From Basidiobolus meristosporus CBS 931.73 (Eukaryota; Basidiobolomycota; Basidiobolomycetes; Basidiobolales; Basidiobolaceae): 64,000 bases of DNA. Position 1 is the first letter of the stretch. Every line of letters starts with the position of its first letter. The stretch spans positions 1-64,000 of the forward strand of contig MCFE01000011.1 of NCBI GenBank assembly GCA_002104905.1, in the 5' to 3' direction. The position numbers and the translations under genes were made by a program. Positions 14,501-26,500 of the stretch are shown piece by piece. The notes beneath the pieces were generated by a model. The model was not told the DNA's origin, searched no databases, and saw only the letters and a list, made by a program, of their open reading frames with translations.

Positions 14501-17500
14501 TATCCCTTCGCCCAGGTTGTACTGAACGAGTGGACCCCTTCGTGGGTTTTCGAAAATCTTGCTAGTCAAGAGGCAGTTGAGAAGGCGATCGATCAGCACA
14601 TCGAGTCTGTTAATCATACCATCGAAACGAGCCGTCCTCCAGTTTGCTTCGGTGCTTTCAATGGACCAAATGGGGTTTTTGTCGTCATGTCGATGCACCA
14701 CGCTCTCTATGATGGTTGGAGTTTGCCTTTGTTATTGGAGGATGTCCAAGCCGCATACTACAAGCTCAAACTACCGATAAGACCATCATTCCATCAAGCC
14801 CTCGAATACATTCATTCGGTTGATAAGGCCGGTTCTCAAACATTTTGGAAGAATATGTTGAGCTCCTACGAGCCTGCTATGTTTCCCGACTTGACAGGAC
14901 TGGTGAACAAGCCGAACTCGGTGATCTGCAGTACAAGATCCCTGGTTAGCAAGGCCAAGATGTCAGAATTAAACTCGATCTGTAGAGCTTTACAAACAAC
15001 AGTGCTAGCTGTTGGTCAGGCTGCTTGGGCAAAATTGTTGTCCTTCTACGTGGGTGAAAATGATGTAGTATTCGGACATGTTCTCTCTGGAAGAACAATC
15101 TCGATGGAGAAAGTGGAGGATGTAATTGGCCCTTGCTTCAATACAGTCCCATGCAGAGTTGAAATCAACCCATCAAAGACCAACGAGGATCTATTCAAAT
15201 CTTTACAGAAGTACAATACGGATGTTATCCCCTACCAGCATACACCATTGAGATCCATCTTGAAGGGACTCGGTAACCTTGATGGATCCCCCTTGTTTGA
15301 TACAGTATTTTTGTACCAAAAACTCAATTCCAGTGAATCTTCACACGAACAGCTATGGGATATTATTCGTGATGAGAGCCAGTTGGAGGTATGCCTATTT
15401 ATGTGATCGTTCTTTGGCCCATTCACTAACATGCTTTAGTTTTCGGTGATGATCGAGCTTATTCCAGAAAAAGATGACAACCTGGTGCTGCGTATCACTT
15501 GTCGCAACACCGTAATGCCAGTAGCCCAGAGCGAACTACTTTTGAGCCAGCTGGATGATATCATATTAGACATCGTGCATCAACCCACTCAGTCATCCGC
15601 ATTGGTGGGCCGTACTATGCGCGAGAGTAGCTTGTCAATTAGTAATCCTCAACCCAAGTACTTTGTCAATGATAAGGAACTGCTATTGCATCAGCTATTC
15701 GAGATCAGTGTTGCCAAGAATCCCCACGCCACTGCATTAGAGTTTATGGAGGAGATGAACGCTTCCGAATCTCAAAAATGGACTTACCAACAGCTGAATG
15801 ACGAAGCCAATCGAGTAGCAAATCTGTTACTCTCTTGCGGTCTTCAGCCGGATGACGTTGTACCAATTTGCATGAACAAAGGGCCTATGACATACATCTC
15901 GATTTTGGGTGTATTGAAGGCGGGTGGTGCCTACTGTCCTGTTGATCCAGAAGCCCCGGTAAGCAGACAGCTCTTCATTATATCTGAGGTTTCGCCTCGT
16001 GTCGTGTTGACCGTCGGTAGTGATATCACCGAAGAGCTGAGACCTTATCTCTCTGAGGAGGTCAATCTAATCGATCTGAGCGCCGAGTTGATGGCAAGCC
16101 AGTCCACTGCTCAACCGCATCCTCAAGGGCTGACAGATAGGCACTTGGCTTACGTACTGTATACTTCAGGTACTACTGGAAAGCCTAAGGGTGTGATGCT
16201 CGAACATGCCAGTGCAGTGCAGAGTATTCAAACCCACCAAAGTCTATTGTGGTGGGAGGAATCCAGTAAGTTCTTGCAGTTTGCAACTTACACTTTTGAC
16301 GTGTCAATCTATGATATGTTCTTCTCTTGGACTGTCGGAATCTGTCTTTGTTCTGCCTCCAAGAAACTTTTGCTTGGGCAGCTGACGGAGCTGATCAACG
16401 CCATGGAGATTACCCATCTGGATTTGACTCCTACGGTTGCTGGATCTCTCTCTCGTAAGGACGTCCCAAGCATCAAGTCATTGTATTGTATTGGTGAGGC
16501 CCTTACCCAGAGAATAGTGAACGACTGGGCTGATGACGGTTGTCTGGTTAACTCATACGGACCAACTGAAGCGACCATTGCTTGTACTATGAGACGAGTT
16601 ACTGGCGAACATAAGGCTAGTAATATTGGGCTTCCATTCCAGACATGCTCGGCCTATGTTCTGTCCAAACAGGGTCACCAGATACAGCCCTCCGGTTGCT
16701 TAGGAGAGCTTTGTATAGGAGGGCCCCAACTTGCCAGAGGATACCTTGGTAATGTGACCTTGACTGCGGAGAAGTTTATGCGTGTACCAGGAATCGATGG
16801 ATTGCTATATCGTACTGGTGATATTGTCAGACTACTTTGCGATGGAACATTCGAATACATGGGACGTATGGATGATCAGGTCAAGCTAAACGGTTTCCGT
16901 ATTGAGTTGGATGAAATCAATACTGTCATTGCTGGATCTCATCAATCGGTTGAAGACGTGATCACCCTTGTTATCCGCCATCCTCAACTGGCACGAGGCC
17001 AACTTGTCTCCTTTCTCGCCACACAAGCTCGTGACGATGGTGACTTCTCACCGGAGTTGATAACTGACCCAACCTTGAAACAAGAGTTGATCCAGGCTTC
17101 GTTGAGCCAGGCAAGAAGCACTCTTCCTGCATACATGGTTCCCGGCATCATACTACCCATCAACAAGATTCCTGTTGGAAGTGCAGGAAAGGTGGATCGC
17201 AAGAGACTCATGGCAGTGTTTACAGGCATGAGCAGTGTCTCCCTCCAAACGTACCTTGATCCTTTAGGTGAGCTGGACACTGATGACAGCAGCTGGAGTG
17301 AGATTGAACGCAAGATTCGAGACATCTTGGCAGAGGTCACACAGACCTCTTCAGATTTGATTGGCAAGAGATCTTCGATCTTCCAACTTGGACTTGATTC
17401 CATCAGCGCTATCCAGTTGTCGGCTAAATTACGCGAGAGAGGCATTAATATCTCAATTATTGATATTATGAGGAATCCTTCGGTCCAATTAATGGGCGAG

Positions 17501-20500
17501 TGCTTGCAAAATCAACTTGGTGCTGGCGTCGCTAACGAGGAAGAAATTGCTAGTCAAACCCGCTCCATCATTAAAGGGTTTGCTGCTAAGATCGAACCTC
17601 AGCTGGGCGCACAATACGAGGGAGATGTGGTGGCCGTCTACCCATGTACTCCTTTGCAGGAAGGGATGATAGCACAAACATTAGGGCTTGGTGGAGCATA
17701 CTTCAACCATATCATTTACGAACTCATTCCTACTATTGACATTTCACGCTTAGAACAGGCATGGCTGAAGGTCATCGAAAGCAACGAAATCTTGAGAACA
17801 AGCTTCTTCAACACCGATGATACTGAGTTTGTCTACGCTCAAATTGTTCACAAGAAGGCTTACATGCCATGGACAGTGAGAGAGGTACAAGATTTCGAGG
17901 AGGTTCAATCGATATCCGATGAGTACATGCAAAAAGCATGGAAACAAACTGAGAATTTGCAGCGTCCACCTATATCATTTACCGTGTTCAAAGGATCCGA
18001 GAACTCATGGTTACTTGTATCAATGCACCATGCCATATACGATGGCTGGTCATTGCCATTGATTGTAAAGGATGTATTCGATAGCTACAACGAAAAGCTT
18101 TCACTGAGACCTCAATTCTCTCAAGCTTTGGAATCCATCCTTTCATACGATAAGGCCGCGGCCGAGGAATTCTGGAAGCACCATCTGAATGATTATTCTA
18201 GTGCGATGTTCCCCAATATTACCAATTCCAGGAAGCAGATTTCCGGAAGCCATTTGGTGTCAAAAGTAGCTACACTCAAGCTAGTCGATATTGAGCATGC
18301 CTGCCAATCACTGGGAACCACTGTGCAGGCAGTAGCTCAAGCGGCTTGGGCAAAGATTCTCTCTGCGTACATGGATATGGATGATGTCATATTCGGCCAC
18401 GTTATTTCAGGAAGAACTATCAGCAACACCGATTTAACCGAGATAATCGGACCCTGCTTTAACACCATTCCTTGCCGTGTAACAGTTAAGGAGGTGGAGA
18501 CGAATCTCGAGCTCATTCAAAGAATCCACGACGACAACATTCAAGCTCTTTATCACCAATGCACCCCATTGAGATCGATTCAAAAGTGGCTTGAGGTGCC
18601 GAATGGATCTTCTCTTTTTGATACTATCTTTATTTTCCAAAAAACCGAGAAGGGTGAAGCAGGAGATAACGCGCCAATCTGGCTGGAGAAAGAGAACAGA
18701 GGAGAGGTTGAGGTAAGTAGATATACGAATGTTGATTTGACTTCTACATGGCTAATTTAAACTGTTCAGTATGCGCTATCCATTGAATTGGAGCCTACAG
18801 AGAATGGTGCTCTTAGCATCAGTCTGGTGTGCAAAAACGCTACTCTTTCGAAGGAACAATCCCAGATACTCTTGGAGCAATTCGAAGGCTTGTTTATGGA
18901 CTTACTCCAAAAACCGCACAGCCGAGTCAAGGACTACAATGAAGATGTTTTGCCTTCACAACTTCTTTCAATTTGTAATCCTTCTCCCGTAGTGTATGAT
19001 GTTGGCGCACGTCGCTTTATGCACAGTTGGGTCGAGGACTTTGCCATCAGCAATAGCGATAAAATCGCCCTAGAATTTGCTACCGAAATTTATGCTTCCG
19101 GTGCTGAGACAACTCAGTGGACTTTCGAACAGCTAAACGGTGAAGCTAATCGCGTAGCTCACTATCTCATCACTTCCGGAATTGAAATTGAACAACCAGT
19201 ACCCGTTTGTATCCCTAGATCACCATTGATGTATGCTACAATCCTTGGTGTTACTAAAGCAGGAGGTGCCTACGTCCCAGTTGATCCAGATGCACCCTCC
19301 GATCGTAAGAACTTCATCATCGAGGATACTAGGGCTAAACTAGTCCTAACTGTTGAAAGCCTTATTGACCAGTTCGTCGGTAATGGTGTTAATGCTATTG
19401 CACTTGATACCAGCGACTCCCTGGCAAGGCAGCCTACGACGAACCTTGATCTTGAGAGTCTGCAACCCTCAAACTTGGCATATATCCTGTATACTTCCGG
19501 TACTACTGGCAAACCTAAAGGTGTACTAGTAGAACATACAAACGTGGTCCACAGTATAACGGCATTCAAGAAAATGATCAAGATGACGCCAGCTTCCAAG
19601 TTCTTACAATTTGCTTCTTGCGGATTTGATGTTTCGATTTTCGAGATGTTTTTGTCTTGGAGCGTAGGAATCTGTGTTTGTGCCGCTAGCAAGGATCTTA
19701 TATTGAGGGATATTGAGTTGATGATCAGCTCAATGGGTATTACTCATGCCGATCTTACTCCCAGTATGGCCGTCTTAGTTCGTCGTTCTCACGTGCCCAC
19801 CCTCCAATGCTTGGTAACTGGTGGTGAAGCATTAACTCAGCATGTTCTTGATGAGTGGGCTGGTAATGGCTTGTATAATGCATATGGCCCTACCGAGGCC
19901 ACCATTGGTTGTACAATGCTTTGTAATGTTACCAAGGATGCAAAGGCTAGCAATATTGGCAGAGTATTTGAAAATAGTACTGGCTATGTCATGTCTGCTT
20001 CAGGTCGATTCGAACCAGTTCTCCGTGGTTCTCCTGGCGAGCTTTGCATTGGTGGGCCTCTAGTTACCAGAGGGTACCTCAATAGACCGGAACTTACTTC
20101 GGAGAAGTTTGTTAGCTGGCCCAAGGGCGGCTCTCAAGTTCTGTACAGAACTGGTGATCTTGTTCGTCTCACCGCCGATAATTCCATAGAGTTCTTGGGA
20201 AGAGCTGATAGCCAGGTTAAGATCAACGGTATTCGGATTGAGCTAGACGAAATCAACAACACCCTCAGAGCAGTCGAAGAAAGCGTTCAGAGCGTTTTCA
20301 CCATCCTTGCTCAACACCCTGAGCAATTGAAGAAGGAGCTTGTTTCTTTCGTCGTTTTGCCTGATCTTAAGGCGGCATCTAGCGGTGGTGTAACCATCAC
20401 AGAACTTTCTGATAGTGAAATTACCAGAATCAGGAATATTGCCAGTGCGCTTATTCAAGAGGCCAGACGTATGCTACCTGCTTACATGGTACCCCACCAT

Positions 20501-23500
20501 ATCCTCCCTATTGCGACCCTTCCTTTAGGAAATACCGGCAAGGCAGATGAGAAGAAGCTGATCAACATGTACAAGAGCACCGAATTGCAGGCCTTGCAAT
20601 TGTTACACGCAGGAACAACTTTGGTTACTAGGCCATGGACTGGAACTGAAGAAATCATCCGCAAAATTATTGTACAGATTTCGCCCGTACCCGAAAGTAA
20701 CATCAATCAAGGCTCATCTATATTCCAGCTAGGATTGGATTCCCTCAGCGCAATCCTTCTCTCGTCGAAGCTGAGAAAACAAGGCTTTGAAATATCTGTT
20801 TCGCAGATCATGCAATACCCTGTGATCGAACAGATGGCGCACTGTTTAGACTCTGAATCGTCTGAATCTAGCAATGAGCAGAGTTTGATTGAAGAAGCGC
20901 GAGTTGCCATCAAAGAGTTTGAAAATTCAAATAGAGTTCTTGTCGCAAACCAAATTGGCATATTAGAAAGTGACATATCAGCAATCTACCCATGCTCACC
21001 TTTACAAGAAGGTATGATTGCGCAATTCCTGAAATCGGACAAGGCTGTGTACCTCAATCACATCCTGCTTGATTTGGAATCGAAAATCGACTTGGAGAAG
21101 CTACGTGAAGCATGGAGATGTGTCGTTCGCACACATGATATTCTGAGGACCTGCTTTTGCCTGCTAGATGGCCAAAAGTATATCCAGGTGGTATTGTACG
21201 ACTCCGATAAATATGAAATGTCGTGGGAAGTTAAGTCAGCCAACAGTGAAGACGAGTTAATCACGCTGATTGAAGAAACTGAAGCCGAGATTTCCAAAGA
21301 ATTGACTCTCCAGAGACCACCAATCCGCCTCACTGTATGCCATTGCGCCACCAGAGTTTGTCTTTTGATTTCCATCCACCATTCTCTGTATGATGGATGG
21401 AGTTTACCTCTAATTCTTGATGACGTTTACCGCTGTTACCGTGGCTTCTCTCTACCTGTCAGGCCACAATTTGGAAACTTCATTGATTATGTCGCTGCAA
21501 GAGATATGGACCTTTCAAAGCAATATTGGAGAAAGGCACTTGCGGATTCAACTCCCACTAGTTTCCCTGAACTGACAGGAACCAGAGGTATCCAGAACGC
21601 GGCAAGCCACGTTGCTTCACTCACATCGAGACTTAAGAACAGCGAGATCGAAGCAGCTTGCCATAATATGGGAACTACAGTACTTGCTCTAGGTCAGGCA
21701 GCTTGGGCGAAATTGCTTTCATATTACGTTGGAGAATCAGAGGTTGTCTTCGGGCATGTGGTTTCTGGTAGAACTATACCTCTTGACGGTGTTGAAGACA
21801 TCGTTGGTCCATGCTTCAACACTATTCCTTGTCGTGTAGAGGTTAACGAAGGTGTGACCAATGTTGAGCTTCTGCAAGCTATTCAACAGGAGAATGCACG
21901 CGCTCTTGCTTATCAGCATACTCCTTTAAGATCGATTTACAGATGGATTAATCGTGTGGATGATCAGCCCCTTTTCGATACGCTATTCTTGTATCAAAAG
22001 AATCCTTCCGAATCTGGGAACGTGGAGGAGAGACTATGGAAGGTTGTCGATGGTAAAGCTCAAATAGATGTAAGTGTCAAATATTCCTCTATGTAGTCCG
22101 GTTCGCCTCCTGACCGTTTTTCTAGTATTCGATCTCCATTGAATTGGAAGCCGGCTCAACAGACGAATTTGTTATTCACGCAGCTTGTAGAGATATCGTC
22201 GTACCTCCAGGCCATTCCAAGATATTGCTGAGACAGCTTGATCAAATTTTGGTGGAAATAGTAACTAATCCACAAAGGCAGGTCATGCAACTAGACATTG
22301 AACCTAGTTGTATGTCGATAATGAACCCGGAACCTCAAATTTTCGATCCTACAAACACTGGGTTGATGCACACCTTGTTTGAGAAGAATGCCGCTGACAT
22401 TCCCGAGAAGATTGCTTTAGAGTGGGTTCTAGACTTTGATGATGATGATAAGCCAGTGGTTGAAAGTTGGAGCTTTGAGTCTTTCAATCGCGAAGCAAAC
22501 AGAATCGCGCATCTTATCTTATCGAAGAGTTCTTCCAAATGTGTAGTTCCGGTTTGCATCAAGAAGTCACCTCTCATGTACATTGCCATATTGGCAGTAT
22601 TGAAGAGTGGAAATGCATATGTCCCTGTCGATCCTGAATTACCGGTGGACCGTATCCTGTATATGATTGCGAATGTTGATGCCCCAGTAGTCCTCACTAC
22701 CCAAGACATTGCCGTTTCACTTAACGAAGGGTCAGGCAAGGGCCCGGCAATACTACCCCTCGATATTTTGGGCAGCGATTTAGCCAGTCAATCCACTTCC
22801 AACCCAGATGTCATTCTCACAGCCAATGATCTAGCCTATGTCCTATTTACCTCAGGAACCACTGGCCTGCCTAAAGGTGTTATGATCGAACATGGAAGTG
22901 TACGTGAAAGTATTGCCGCCTTTAGCAGTATCTTGAAGCATGGTTCGAATGTGAAGTTCTTGCAATTCGCTAGCTTCTCGTTCGACGTATCTATTTGTGA
23001 GATATTCCTGTCCCTGAGTCGTGGCTACACATTATGCTCCGCGGCTAAAGACTTCTTGCTCAGCAATCTCGAGAGAATCATCCAGAAAATGGAGGTTACG
23101 AATGTCGCTCTTACGCCAAGTGTAGTCAGTATTATCAATCGGAAGAATGTCCCATCAGTGAGGGTGTTTGTTGCTGGTGGAGAAAGCCTTACTCAACGCG
23201 TTTTGGATGAATGGACCGATGGAGATGTTATTCTTCAAAATGCATATGGTCCTACTGAGACCACTATTGGCTGTACTTTGAACCAACGAGTTACTCGTCA
23301 TTCCAAGCCAAGTAATATTGGTGGTACTCTACCTAGTTGCTCCGCATTTGTATTGTCGTCTACACTTCAATTAGTGCCACTAGGTGGCATAGGAGAATTG
23401 TGCATTGGTGGCAAGCATGTTGCTAGGGGCTATCTTAAACGACCGGACTTGACAGTTGAGAAGTTTATTACCATGGAGATATTAGGAAGATCGGAAAGAA

Positions 23501-26500
23501 TCTATAGAACTGGTGATCTTGTTAGAATTCTGCATGACGGATCTATCGATTTTGTTGGGCGAATGGACGATCAAGTCAAACTCAACGGGCTTCGTATTGA
23601 GCTTGAGGAGATTAATCATGTCATTCTTCAAGCAAGCGACTGTATTGATGATGTTGTAACCCTAGTGATCAAGCATCCTGAACAACAAAAAGCCCAGCTT
23701 GTGGCTTTCATTGCCACTAGCCTTATCGCTGATAATTCGGAAGATCTTACTGTATTAACTGGATCTGCGGTAGTTGATGAGCTCAAGCCCATCATTAGAG
23801 CAGCTTTGGATGCAGCCGCAAGAAAACTCCCAATGTACATGGTGCCAAGCCACGTTTGCTTGGTGAACAAGATGCCCCTTGGTACAACCGGAAAGGTCAA
23901 TCGAAAATTACTTACTCAAAAGTATCAAGGTCTGGATGAATCAGTCTTCTTGGGTAGTGATATTACTCAAGATGACTACCAGTCCTGGGCGAAGCAAGAG
24001 CAGAAGATTAGTGAGGCCATTTCAGAGGTTGCCAATGTTCCTCTAAATGAAATTGGACGTCACTCTTCCATTTTCCAGCTTGGTCTCGATTCGATCAGTG
24101 CGATTAAGTTGTCGGCCAAACTCAAGGATAGGGGAATAATTTTATCGGTCTCTGACATCATGAAGTACCCTACCGTTAGCCGCATGTTCAACTACCTTGA
24201 AGAGAATTCTGATGTGGTATTTGAAGATGTAGAAGAGACATTGCAAAAAACTAGAGTTCTTTTCCAAGAACTTGAGGATGAAGTTAGATCATCAATCACC
24301 GAATCCTTGAAGATTTCTGATGATGAAATCCTGGCGATTTATCCCTGTACACCAATGCAAGAGGGAATGATCTCGCACACACTACAGTCAAGTGGAAAGC
24401 TCTATTTTAATCACACAGTCTTTGATTTGAAGTCATTTGTTGATGTCAATGCTTTGAAGGAAGCCTGGATGTCGTTAATTCAAAAGAATGATATTCTCCG
24501 AACCAGCTTCTTCCCTTGCAACCACACTTCATTCAGCTATCTTCAAGTAGTTAATCGTGACGTTTGGATGCCTTGGTCTGAGATAGAGGTTGATGAGAAC
24601 TGTGATATGAATCAGTTAGTAGAGGAGCATATCGAAACAGCTGTCAAGGAAACCCAGAACATGCAACGTCCCCCAATAGCGTTTAGCGTTGTCAAGAAGC
24701 CAGAGCAAACTCTACTAATTATGTCGTTGCACCACGCACTTTATGATGGATGGAGTTTGCCGTTAATGCTACAGGATGTTCACACACTCTATTTCGGAGA
24801 ACCAGTACCCGAACGCCCTGCCTATAAGAATATGGTTGAATATATTGTGTCGCGACCAGAGAGTGAAGCAAACGCTTATTGGTCACAAGCTCTAGAAGAT
24901 TGTAATGTATCGACATTCCCATCTCAAGGTGATATCTTAGATTCATCCAGTGCCTTTATCGTCAACATGGATGAGATCTCTTCAAGTATGTCTGTTCAAG
25001 ATATTGAGGCTATATGCCAATCTCTGGATATCACTATGCAATCAGTAGGCCAAGCTTCATGGGGAAGGTTATTAGCTTGCTATCTTGGTGAAAGCGATGT
25101 CACGTTTGGACGAGTTGTATCTGGAAGAACCGTACCAGTAGAAAACGCCGAAGCGATAATGGGACCTTCTTTCAATACTATTCCATGCAGAGTCACTGTT
25201 GATCGCTTTGATAATAATGCAGATCTCACTCGTGGGCTTCACCAGATGAATGTTGAAAGTATCAAATACCAGCATACTCCGCTAAGAACAATTCTAAAGC
25301 AAGCCAACAAATCGACCAATGGACAAAAACTCTTTGATACATTGTTCTTGTATCAAAAGGGCGAAGGTACCAGTGGTGATAATGGCCGTATACTGTGGGA
25401 TATCGTAGACGGAAAAGCAGAGATTGAAGTAAGTACTTTTGGCATCGATCACCATAAGTACATGTATTCTAATATTGAGTTTAGTTTTCTGTTAGTGTTG
25501 AAATTGAACCATTAGGCGATCAGCTAATGCTACGCGCTGCTTGTAAGAATAGCGTAATGACCAAGCATCAATTGAGAATGATGCTTGAGCAATTGGATTC
25601 CCTAATGGTAGACTTGTTGGAGAATCCTGCGGGTAGCCCCGAATCATTCACCGAGTTACCTCAGAGGTTGATGTCTCGAGGAAACCCTAACCCAGAATCC
25701 CTTGGCACTGGACCTGTATCACTCCTGCATCAATTTGTCGAGAAACACGCCGAAGAAACCCCCAACAAGATTGCTTTCGAATTTGTTCACTCGATATCTG
25801 ATTCCCATATTGACGTTAGCAAATTCACCTACGCTGAATTTAATCGCAGAGCAAATCAAGTTGCCAATTTCCTCTCAAGTAGGAATGTCAAGCCAGAAAC
25901 CATCATTCCACTGTGTTTCGAGAAGTCTATCCTCATGTACATGAGTATTATAGGAGTTCTGAAGGCAGGTTGCGCTTACGTACCAATAGATCCTAAGGCG
26001 CCCTCAGACAGAAAACGGTACATCATACAAGAGGTTGAAGCCTGTGTAGTGTTAACATCGAAATCTTTATCATCTGGCCTTATCGTCGAGAATGAGGATC
26101 CTGTCGAAGTGATTTGTCTCGATGAAGTCAACCTCTCGACTCAGATGGATAGTAATCCTCCCGTTACCATTTCTCCGAGCAGTTTGGCATACGTTCTCTA
26201 CACCTCAGGAACCACAGGTGTACCGAAGGGTGTTATGATCGAACATCATAGTGTTGTTCAATTCTTTGCCTCTACTCACCGACTCTTACCATGGGAGTCT
26301 GACTCTAGATTCTTACAAAACGCGAGCTATTACTTTGACGTCTCGATATTCGAGATGTTCTTCACTTGGAGTGTTGGAATAACTATCATATCATCCACCA
26401 ACGATAATTTGCTAAGCAATTTAGAGCTGGTGATCAATTCATCAAGAATCACCCATGTTGCCATGACTCCAACAGTGGCATCAATGTTCCATCGCAGCAA

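Noticed and set aside
16984-17445. Minus-strand frame of 153 codons
   Set aside because: Lies fully antisense to the A3/T3 part of the NRPS and has no domain; a shadow frame. The same holds for other frames opposite or out of frame with the NRPS exons, such as 11123-11434 and 19270-19692.
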